Positions 26,301-38,300 of a stretch of 64,000 bases of DNA are shown piece by piece. The DNA comes from Uloborus plumipes. Taxonomy: Eukaryota; Arthropoda; Arachnida; Araneae; Uloboridae. The notes below the pieces were generated by a model. The model saw only the letters and a program-made list of their open reading frames with translations, was not told the DNA's origin and made no database searches. Both the position numbers and the translations under genes were made by a program. The stretch covers positions 1 to 64,000 of the forward strand of contig JAXGGA010002282.1 of assembly GCA_038373865.1 (NCBI GenBank), in the 5' to 3' direction. The first letter of the stretch is position 1. Each line of letters opens with the position of its first letter.

Positions 26301-29300
26301 AATCTGAAAAAAATATATATATTACTTCCTAATGTAGTGTATATGTGGTAAAATTTGCAGAATGGGACAGCAATGGGATCTGGATGAAAAATGGAATCGA
26401 CTTTTTACACTCTTACCACTTTATTGCAATGCCTATGGCTCCTGAGGATATATAATACAGAAATATTGCAAACTGCGAAATGTTATTTACAAGTGACGGT
26501 TGGCTTATACTACGTCTTGTTTTGAGAGGTTATAAATAATTCCTTTTCCGTTTCTACTAGGGTCTACTTTCGAAATAATAGCACTTATGGGCACATTGAC
26601 AACATTTTCAAAGTCTGGATAGCAGATATAATTTGAGGGTCCATGAGGTTGCAATAGCTTGATTTTCTTCATCTGTGTCTAAGACGCACCTTAGCCACCA
26701 ATATCCATTATACCTGCAGATCAAGAATCCAACCATTTCTGAGCAATCAAGATCGCCTTTGACAGTTGTAGCACGTTCGATCCTTATAGTGTTGAAAATG
26801 AATATGCATTCACTTGCATCTGATTCCTGTTTAATGGCATTACACAATGAAGACTCTGAGTGCCTGGTGTTGTTCTTGCCATCATTTTTCTGGATTTCAA
26901 AGCCTCTGCTTCCTGTTTATAATGTTCAACTGCGCAATATTGAAAATGAATTGATTTGATATGGAAGAAGAACTTCTGCTTCCTGTTTATAATGTTCAAT
27001 TGTGTAATATTGAAAATGAATTAATTTGATATGGAAGAAGAATCAGATGCAAGTGAATGCATATTCATTTTCAACACTATAAGGATCGAACGTGCTACAA
27101 CTGTCAAAGGCAATCTTGATTGCCCAGAAATGGTTGGATTCTTGATCTGCAGGTATAATGGATATTGGTGACTAAGGTGCGTCTTAGACACAGATGAAGA
27201 AAATCAAGCTGTTGCAGCCTCATGGACCCTCAAATTATATCTACTATCCAGACTTTGAAAAACATTTCGCAGTTTGCAATATTTCTGTATTATATATCCT
27301 CAGGAGCCATAGGCATTGCAATAAAGTGGTAAGAGTGTAAAAAGTCGATTCCATTTTTCCTCAAGATCCTATTGCTGTCCCATTCTGCAAATTATACCAC
27401 ATATACACTACATTAGGAAGTAATATATATATATTTTTTTCAGATTTTTAAAAAATGCACTTTTTGAAATATTCAAGGTCAAATAATGCTTTTGGTGACC
27501 TTGAAATATTAACATCACGAAACCTTGTCAAATTACATATCATTTGAAAGCTTGTTTAAAGAGCTTTACAATGACATATAACAAAAGACTCTAGCTGCAA
27601 TACAAGCTGAGAAAATTGAATCTTTGTATGTTCAAAATTTCACTTTTTCCATTTTTTGCGTTTTTTAAGCGGTCTCACACAAAAAACTAACAGCTGAAAA
27701 AAATTTTAAAAATCAGTTTTTTGTATCACTTTATAGAGGTAATCAACCCTATAATTTTTTTTGAAATTGGTGATGGTCAAGTTTTGAGGCTTGTTGATTT
27801 CACATGGAATGACCCAAAAGCAAGTTTTTTCTTTAAAAACTTAACAAAAATAATGCAAAACCATGTGTTCAGTTTGGGTCAAGAAATTGCACTAATGTTG
27901 AGAAATTTATGTATTGAGATTTATGTAAGGTTTTTCTTTTTTTTCAGTATAATATGCTACTAACCTATAGCCTTTATATAGTTTAGTTTGCTGATGTGTT
28001 ACCTTTTTTTTTTTTTTTTGAATTATTCTGTTTGAATCATGAGTGAGATGTAGGGGAGGCCAAAAGAAATATGACACTAAATTTCAGTTGCAAGTGGTTG
28101 TATTTTTCCTGAAATCTGTACCAACAACATACAGGGTGTCCGCGCATATGGAAAGTCAGGGAAAGTCATGGATTTCAAATATGATCGAAATTGGTCATGG
28201 AAAGTCATGGATTTCAGCGAAAAATGTCCAAAAGTCATGGAAACTGACTTTGTCATGGATTTTAGCGCTCCGGACCGATTGAAATTTTTCCCGCGATCTC
28301 GGAAGAACGAAAACACTTCCGCCATCATTCTACTTCGTTATTGGGTGCAATCTGATTTGTCAATTACAATTTCCAACAAGTTGCATTGTGTTGACCAATC
28401 AGATGAATTCTCAACGTTAAAACCGTGAGCGGCGAATTTTGTGTAACTGCGCATGTGCGCGGACTCCGTCATCTGATAAAATATGACCTTGAACGACAAA
28501 AAGATAGACTCGATGGTTTTTTTTTATGGTTTCCCCCCCCCCCCGCCCCCCGGCATAGGCAGATTTGCCTCTTACATTTGGTCTTCTCCCCCCCCCCTAC
28601 CCGCTTCATTTGATTCCTTTTTCTTTTAAAACTTGTTTGAATCTTTTTCTTTCGAGAAGTTTTATGCAAAAGAAAAACAAATTAAAAAACAATGTTGAAT
28701 TTTAAAGAATCGTGTAGGCAGGAACTCAACGAGTTCCGTTTTGAAGTCAGATTTCGCCTCACTCATATCAGGATCTAAACTTACAGTAAAATTTATGGAC
28801 AGACAATTCATTGCTACATGAAAGTACGTTTGAGGACAAGCGCGGTGGGGAGGAGGGTGTCGGTAGGAAAAGATCGTTTTTTGACCTCAAAAGCGAACAG
28901 ACTTCTGTTGCTGTGAAACGCAGTCGCCATGTTTGGTCATTTGCTTTGCAAGATAGAATATTGAGTGCATAATTTTTCAAAAACAAAGCAGAGTTCGGTT
29001 TTTTTTTTTTTTTTTAGTCATGGAAAATAGTTCGCAAAAGTCATTAAAAGTCGGGAAAAATCATGGAATTGAAAAGTCCAGGTTGAGCAGATACCCTGAA
29101 CATAGCTGCTCACGATTTTTTTTTTTTTTTTGCCATGATGAAACAAACAAGCAAGCAATATTATATTTGAAAAAAATAATAATAAAAAGCAAAACATTTC
29201 ACTTTGTTTAAAGTTAATTTCTTCTTTAAGAAGCAGTATTTAGCAATTGTTCATGTGCACTCATCATACTAGTGCTGACATCTTTTGCACAATTTGTGGA

Positions 29301-32300
29301 TCTGCTTATTAGCCAAGCCCTCAAATTCAACTCCCAAAAAAGTTCTAAAAAATTCTTGAATTATGCATGGAAAGTATTTAGTAATTTAGAATAAAACCTA
29401 TTTTGTTGCATTTGAATTTGTTTTAAATAATTGTTTCTTAAAAGTAACTCAAGTTTCTGTCTACAGCAAATTTCTTAAAGCCATGTATTTACATTTTACA
29501 TTTAGTTATGCCATTTATTTCATTACCATAAGTTTGTAGTAATGTTCAATTACTATAAACGTATAATATTTAATAATATATCCTGAAAAATTTAAATCAT
29601 TTTTCATAATTTGGTCTGTAAAATAATTTATATTGAAAGAGGTTAGTTCTTTTCTTACTCTCCCCTCCCCCTCCACCTATTTACTCATTGCAATTGAATC
29701 GGTTTCAAAGCTCAAGAGCAAGTTTCAGCTATATTGTTCTGAATTGTAATTGATTTCAAAAGCATGATATATGAAATTAAAAAAAGTCGACTGATTTTAG
29801 TGTCATGTATTTGATTTCAGACTAACGGCTACTGTGGTAAAGATCTCATGGTTCATTGTCTGCACTTGCATGCTCTGTGCTAAAAATAATTTAGTGAATA
29901 TTGTACATAAGTAAGGGAAGAAGTGATTTTTTTTTTTGACCTTGAAATAATTGTCTCACTAAAAAAAATCATAAAAATTGCTAACCGTCAAATTTCGATG
30001 AATTAGCTAGTAAGAGCACCAAGTATTGATGAAAATTGGCCCTCTTACTAGCTGAATATATATTTGGACTATTCAGCTAAATTTTTGCTAACATACTTCT
30101 ATAATGAACTGAATAAATTTGTCAACCCTAACTACTTTGTATAACTTTTAAGTGTGCTTTGTTTGTATACAAAAATATTTATTTTTTAAAGATCTTCTAT
30201 TGGCCATCCTATGTCATCTAATACTTCTCATGTTGGACTTGCATCTCGTGCGATTGATGGCTCAATTGTGAGAACTGGAACTGCTCATCCTTCAGCAATT
30301 ACTATTGCTAAACCTATAAATATATCTCAACCTATAGTTCAACATCTTCAGCAGGTAAGGTTTATTATAGTTTAATCTCAGATAATTTAATAACTTATTT
30401 CTGAAAATATCACTGTGGGAGAAGATGAACTAGTAGCACAATAAGGGATTTGCACAACATTTAAGTGAATAAATTTGGGAAGTAAATCTGTCCAATTGAG
30501 CTGATAAATGGTGTGCTTATAATTTCAAATGTTCTGCACATTTTAACCGACTGAAAAGAAAATGATTGCAAATTAACTTAAATACTTAACCAAGCAGTCT
30601 GACATTGCAGTATCAAATTTCGGTATAACTTTGTAAACGTTTTTGCTTTGACAGCCAATGAGAAGAACACATGTATGTATGTGTGCATATTACTACTTTA
30701 AGGAACAGGAGCAACACTTTTGTGCTGAAAAAAACGATATTACTAAAGCACAAATCCTATTTTGGCAGAGTGCTATTTTGTCTACAAGCTCATTTCTTTA
30801 ACGTTGAACAAATTGTATGATGTTCTTATCTAACCCCAAAATATGTGTCTGATATTTTGTAAATTTTTGTGCTTGATAAGGTTTTTAAAATAATTTATTG
30901 CTATTACCAAGGCTTCACTAGATAGCGTTTTATACAGGCTGTATCATTACTCAAAACATAAATGGTGAAGATTTGCCCGCCAAAAAGCGCTGAACAAGGA
31001 CCACCCAAATGTTTGTTTACATTTATTAGCATATTGTTTCTGCTGTAAAAAGCAATGTTTATCCTATCTTTAAGGGTTAAAAAATATTGATATAGTTAAC
31101 TGAAGTAGAGTACACAGTGAATTGATGCCGAAGGCCTTATTAGTACTGCTTTTTAGGGGAAATAAATTCCCTTTTCAGGTAAAGATATACAACCAAACGT
31201 TTTATACGACCAACTGTATCATGACGAACTGTGGACTGAATTTTAAAAAGCTCTAGGGCAACCCGTTGGTAGTATTGACTCGCTTAGCGAATACATTTGC
31301 CATTTATCGCTCTGCGGTACCAGTGTCGTTTCATAGTTAATTAATAATTAGAATCAATTAAAATGAAAAAAATTCGCTAACTAATTAAAATAAGCCGTTA
31401 AAATGCAGAATAAACCAACAAATAAAACTAGCTACTGAATAACATTAAAATATACTAAAATACAATTGAATGCCAAATTGTAAAATTGTCGCCAACAAAT
31501 TAGCTTTTAATTTTGTCTTTTATTTATCTGATTTGTATATAATGTTAGTTACCATAAAATTCGACTGATGTGGCTGGACAATGACCACCATTTTTATCCC
31601 AAGGATTTTGATCAAATGAAACAGCCTGTATAAAATGCTATCTAGTGAAGCCTTGCTTTTCCTAACTGGATATGCACAATGATTTATTAAATTTAAATTT
31701 AGTTTCTTTTAGTTATTGAAATTTCTCTATACTCATGACAGAATTGTCAGTTAATTTTTCTACAATGTTTTTTGTTTCCTACAGGATTCTTCTTAATGTT
31801 TGGAAATTTCTTCAATTATAGAAGTTATTATTCCTTTCACTGTCATTTTGCAAAAGCCTTGCTTTTTTTTATATACTTTGCATGTACAATAGGGTGGCCC
31901 TTAACTATATGGCATTTTTCCAAAGTTAAAATTTCCTTGCTCCCACCCCCCTATCTTGTTCCAATGAACAAAAAAACACTCTGTACCAAATTTCAATTCA
32001 TTTGAACAATTTCTAGGAGTGCCGCAAATGACTTAAAGTTTAGTCAGTATCTGAAATTTCGTGAATTTTTTAAAAAGATTGCAGTTTTTAATAATCACAC
32101 AAAAATTATTAGAGAAAAAAAAACATTTTTTGACAAACAGTTTCTGTAGAGTCAAAACATAGTATAAACAAATAAATATTTTACCTTATTGTTTCCTAAG
32201 TGAGTATTTGGTAGCAGTAGGGTATCTTTTGCGGTCTTCAGCTACGATATGCAAAACGAATTGTTTTTCACTTTCATCTTTTGTGAGAATATTATTATAT

Positions 32301-35300
32301 TCCTGAATTAATTTGATACCTCTTTCTGCAGCATCATTCACAACACTTAATTTCTCAATTTTTTCTTTTCCTCTTATATAACTAGGGTCATCTTTCCATA
32401 TTGAAGGATCTTTGCTGATAAAATCGGAATTAATAGAAAATCGGGTGAAGAAATATTTTGTTACAGGTGTTACAAATGACAAAAACTCGTTGTTTACAAA
32501 TAAAGAAAAATTATTTTGAAGTGGAATACATCTTTTTTGTTGGTTTTCTTCTTGCTCCTGTTCTTCATCTGTATCTGCTTCCAACAAAATTTCTACCATA
32601 TTTCTCTTCACTGTGAGTGGAAAAGTATCATCAAATAAGGATAGAGCCATAGGTTCGGGAGCCAAATACCAGAGATGATTTGAAAATTTTTTTAGAGCAA
32701 TTTCACTTATTTCTTTATCAATTTCTCGATAGTTGATCAACTTCTGAATGAATTGAAAATCATGATACGGAGCTTTAACTGCCTCCGGAGAGAGAAACCA
32801 AGCCTGAACGTAAATTCTAGCAAGAAAAATACATAATCTTTGTAAAGAGCGCTTCTCCTTTTCGGATAACTCAGATTGATTCTGAAATAAGTAAATCTTG
32901 AGCGTATAAATAGATTTTGACATCCACCTACCGTGACTTACAGCTTCTGGCTTACGAAATGATATCCCGTTCTTAGGAATACCGCCAAGAAAGATCATGC
33001 ATAGTTCTAACAGTTCTCGGTAATCATCCCGCTGTTGTCAATGAGAAGAAAGGTGTTGTTCAAGAAAGTCGAGCACGGTTAAGCGTACATCATCGGGTAT
33101 TTCATTGTCACCAATTTTATACATTGCTTTATCGAGTTTTGTCCAGGTTTCTCCAAACCTTTTGAAAAGTGTCATCTCTGGACCAGAAGTTGCACTCATT
33201 ATAGTCCGTGGAGTTAGCGACAAAAACAGCCTAAATATTTCACTTCCGGATACCAGTGTGAAATTTGGTACAGAGCTTAGGTACATATATAAGAACAAAA
33301 AACCGCCGGGAGACACTTGATCAGGGGTCATGAACTCCCGTGATGACGTCATCAAGATGGCCGCTTTTACAGGTAAATACGTTCGTTTAATTGCTTAAAC
33401 TCCATCATAGATTAAAATATTGCAAAACTCAAAGATATCATCTAAAAGCTCTTTAAAATAGCTATTTAGAAATATTTAATTTTTCTTTCTGAGGTCAAGG
33501 GCCCACCTGTAATGACGTCATCAAAATGGCCGCTTTTAAAGGTAAATACGTTTGTTTTACTCCCCCTAAAACTCCACCATAGATTTAAATATTTCAAAAC
33601 TCAACTATATCATCTGAAAGCGCTTTAAAAGATCTATTTAGAAAAATTTAATTTTTCTTTCTGAGGTCAAGGGCTCACCTGTGATGACGTCATCAAAATG
33701 GCCGCTTTTACAAGTAAATACGTTCGTTTAACCGCTTAAAACACCATCATAGATTCAAATATTACAAAACTCAAATATATCATCTGAAAGCTCTTTAAAA
33801 GAGCTATTTAGAAAGATTTAATTTTTCTGTCTGAGGTCAAGGTCCCACCTGTACTGACGTCATCAAAATGGCCGCTTTTACAGGTAAAGACGTTTGTTTA
33901 ACTTCCCCTAAAACTCCATCATAGATTCAAATATTGCAAAACTCAAATATATCATCTAAAAGCTCTTTCAAAGAGCTATCTAGAAGGATTTAATTTTTAT
34001 TTCTAAGGTCAAGGGCCCACCTGTGATGACGTCATTTGAGGCCATTTTGATGACGTCATTACAGGTGGAACCTTGACTTCAGAAAGAAAAATTAAATTTT
34101 TCTAAATAGCTCTTTTAAAGAGCTTTCAGATGATATGTTTGAGTTTTGCAACATTTGAATCTATGATGGAGTTTTAGGAGGAGTTAAACAAACGTATTTA
34201 CCTGTAAAAGCGGCCATTTTGATGACGTCATTACAAATGGGCCCTTGATCTTAGAAAGAAAAATTAAATCTTTCTAGATAAGTTCTTTTAAAGAGCTTTT
34301 AGATGATATAGTTGAGTTTTGCAATAGTTGAATCTATGATGGAGTTTTAGGGGGAGTTAAACAAACGTATTTAACTATAAAAGCGGCTATTTTGATGACG
34401 TCATCACAGGTGGGCCCTTGACCTTAGAAAGAAAAATTAAATCTTTCTAAATAGCTCTTTTAAAGAGCTTTCAGATGATATATTTGAGCTTTGTAATAGT
34501 TGATTCTATGATGGAGTTTTAGGGGGAGTTAAACAAACGTATTTACCTGTAAAAGCGGCCATTTTGATGACGTCATCACAGGTGGGCCCTTGACCTTAGA
34601 AAGAAAAATTTAATTTTTCCAGATAGCTCTTTTAAAGAGCTTTCAGATGATATATTTAAGTTTTGCAATATTTGAATCTATGATGGAGTTTTAGGGGGAG
34701 TCAAACAAACGTATTTACCTGTAAAAGCGGCCATTTTGATGACGTCATCACAGGTGGGCCCTTGACCTTAGAAAGAAAAAATAAGTCTTTCTAAATAGCT
34801 CTTATAAAGAGCTTTCAGATGATGTATTTGAGTTTTGCAATATTTGAATCTATGATGGAGTTTTTAGCAGTTAAACGAACGTATTTACCTGCAAAAGCGG
34901 CCATTTTGATGACGTCATCACAGATGAACACTTGACCTCAGAAAGAAAAATTATATCTTTATAAATAGATCTTTTAAAGCGCTTTCAGATGATATAGTTG
35001 AGTTTTGAAATATTTAAATATATGATGGAATTTTAGGGGGAGTTAAACAAACGTATTTACCTTTAAAAGCGGCAACTTTGATGACGTCATTACAGGTTTG
35101 CCCTTGACCTCAGAAAGAAAAATTAAATATTTCTAAATAGCTATTTTAAAGAGCTTTCAGATGATACCTTTGAGTTTTGCAATATTTTAATCTATGATGG
35201 AGTTTAAGCAATTAAACGAACGCATTTACCTGCAAAGGCGGCCATTTTGATGACGTCAGCACAGGTGAACCCTTGACCTCAGAAAGAAAAATTATTCTTT

Positions 35301-38300
35301 ATAAATAGATCTTTTAAAGCGCTTTCAGATGATATAGTTGAGTTTTGAAATATTTAAATATATGATGGAATTTTAGGGGGAGTTAAACAAACGTTTAATT
35401 TACCTGTAACCAATTTACCTGTAAAATTGGCCATTTTGATGACGTCATTACAGGTGGGCCCTTGACCTCCGAAAGAAAAATTATTTTTTTCTAAATAGCT
35501 CTTTTAAAGAGCTTTCAGATGATATATTTGAGTTTTGCAATATTTGAATCTATGATGGAGTTTTAGGGGAAGTTAAACAAACGTAGTTACCTGTAAAAGC
35601 GACCATTTTGATGACGTCATCACAGGTGGGCCCTTGACCTTAGAAAGAAAAATTAAATTTTTTTAAATAGCTCTTTTAAAGAGCTTTCAGATGATATATT
35701 TGAGTTTTGCAATATTTGAATCTATGATGGAGTTTTAGGGGGAGTTAAACAAACGTATTTACTTGTAAAAGCGGCCATTTTGATGACGTCATTACAGGTA
35801 AGAACTTGACCTCAGAAAGAAAAATTAAACCTTTCTAAATAGCTCTTTTAAAGAGCTTTCAGATGATATATTTGAGTTTTGCAATATTTCAATCTATGAT
35901 GGAGTTTTAAGCAGTTACACGAACGTATTTACCTGTAAAAGCGGCCATTTTGATGACGTCATCACGGAATGACCTTGACCTCCGATCAAGTGTCTCCCGG
36001 CGTTTTTTTGTCCTCCTATGTGAATTTAAGCCCCACATAAAATTTCAGACTGGTATCCGGAAGTGAAATATGTTTGCACTAACTCCACGGACTATTAGAG
36101 AGTCAAAACATCCCTTCAAAATTAGCTCAAAGATATGGTGACGACAAGGGAGATACAGCAGATTGCGATTAAACATGTTTTCCAGATTGGTACAGGCACC
36201 ATTTATCCTTCCTAAGTTGCTACGTGTGGTATCACAGCATTGTGCTTGAATTTTATCAAATATTCCCCACTTTTCAACTGCTTAATAAACAGCCAAGGCT
36301 TGGTCTTCTCCTGATGAAGTGGTTATTTCAGGGACTCCCAACAGTTGCTCCTGGCCTTGGAAAGTTAGTATAATTGCTAGTCGATCAACCTTCTCAACTT
36401 CAGCGTGATCTGGGAGCGATTTTCCATCCCAGTATAGTACTAATTCTTGACACTCGTTCAATTTGAATTTTTCCCGAATTTCCGCATGTCTCTCTTCTCT
36501 AATTTTTTTTCGTAACCGTTGAAGGGAAGTCCGGTTTATTATCAGGTCCTTTGTATCGTGACCCAACGCTTCTGCAGCAGCTATCAAAATGTAAACACCA
36601 TTTCGGTCAGTGATTTTACACCTGTCAAAAACTTCCGAAAGACGAGGAGTAAAAAACTGCAATGTACCTCGTGTTTCTGTGCGAGTAATGTCCGTACTCG
36701 TAAATGTGTCAGTTGCTGGTAATTGCGTATCAATGACAGAAGAAGGACTGTCACTGTCATCAAAACTATCACTGCTTGGGTTGCTGGAGGGCTATATCAC
36801 AACTTGTTGTGGTTGCTAATTTTAGTTCCATTTCTTCATAAGTTGTTTCTTTCGAGCAACTTCCATAGTTTTTTTCATTAATGTTCTTTCTTCTTTTTGT
36901 GTTAGTTTTTGGTCAACACCAACCATGGAGCCCTGTCGCCCTTTCTGGCGCTGAAGAATTAAGAATTTTCGATCCTCTTCATTTTTTATATCTTCTAAAG
37001 CATTTGCATGTGCTATGTCAAAAAGATCGTCCATAATTTTCACAAAAGAATCTCTCCTCTCTTTTTCTTCACTTGAGGTTCTCGAGAAACTTTTCTGTAA
37101 ATGCTTCCAATTATCGTGCAGTTCTATTAGTCTTTCAGTACAATGGTCCGTTCTTCTAGTAGGAATTCGAGCTTTTTGCCAGAAAACTGAAACTTCTTGA
37201 ATTACTAATGCAGCACTAGCTTTTATGGTCAAATTTACAACCCAACAAGATCAATATAAAAATCTTTTCTTAGGTTATGTGATGAGCTACCGGAAGACGT
37301 TGATGCCATTTTGAAGTCAGGCACAAATAACAAGCAGCACTGGCGTGGAGCTCTCACGCTAATGTATGGTCGCGGGTCGCGTCTCACCCCCCTTGACTCT
37401 TGACCTCTGACCGGATGTGGGGTCTTCTTCGAGTGGGGGTGGTAGAAATGGAAATCGGAGAAGGGAATGGGAGACATATAGGAACTAAACAGATAAGACA
37501 GGGGAGCAAAGTTTTAGATTGGAGTTTTTTCTTTTTTTTTAAATTTGCACAACACATTAAATTTTTCTAAAATAGATGTTCTGGGCATGTAAATTTCAAA
37601 ATGACCAAGTATGTGTATGGACAGGACATACAAAAAAACTTTCGCAAGTTTGTTGTCGAAATTCTTGCATCACCAGGAAAGCGCAACGCGTCGCGGAAAA
37701 CGTCTTGACCAAGCAGCTTCGTAATCTATATTAATATCTCAGAGGAAACGGCAGGAGAGGCATGAAAGTCCACAGAAAGATAGTTTAAGTAGAATAACAC
37801 TTTTAATAAGACATACGACCATCCAAAATGTAAATCTGCTAGAAAAAAAATTAACTTGAAAAAAAGTGAAAAATTCATATTTTTGGCGAAAATTTGACAA
37901 TTTCATGCTCGTTGCGGCACCCCTTAAACTTTTCCGATTGAGCTAATATTTTGCACACATCATTTTATTGTTCATTGGAACAAAATAGGGGGGTGGGAGC
38001 TAACTTTTGTAAAAGTTGAAAAATAAGGGCCACCCTAATGTACAATGAATAAAAAGTGAACAATAAACAAAAAATCAAAAGATATTTTTGACAGCTGTTT
38101 CATATAAAGCCTATTTATTCTTTTATTAATAAAATTTTTGAATTTTATTGCTTGTCTTCTAATGTAAGTATTCTTTGAAGTAAAGTTTTTTTTTCTTTTA
38201 ATAAGAACATGTTACTTCGCCTAATAATAAAAGTGAAGTTTAGCTATTATTTTTTCACCTTTAATTTTCTTTAATATTTTATTACACTTCTGTTTTAATA

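Larger units (their letters stand above)
31882..38045 (-). mobile_element. hAT-like DNA transposon, 6.1 kb, with broken transposase
   Basis: Ends TAGGGTGGCCCTTA (31890) and its inverse (ending 38037); the inverted ends stay similar for about 130 bp, including CTCCCACCCCCCTAT and GTTCCAATGAACA. ATGTACAA is duplicated exactly at 31882-31889 and 38038-38045. An 8-bp duplication with TAGGG ends fits hAT. It carries a minus-strand transposase split by a nested element (33202-36094). Removing that insert gives an element of about 3.25 kb. It lies in SAP130 intron 7. Confidence 0.88.

Noticed and set aside
33105..33320. 71-codon + strand frame
   Set aside because: It is the antisense of the transposase fragment and the nested element end.
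33340..35990. CRISPR-like regular repeat array
   Set aside because: Units of about 170 bp repeat throughout with no unique spacers, and the DNA is eukaryotic; it is a satellite.
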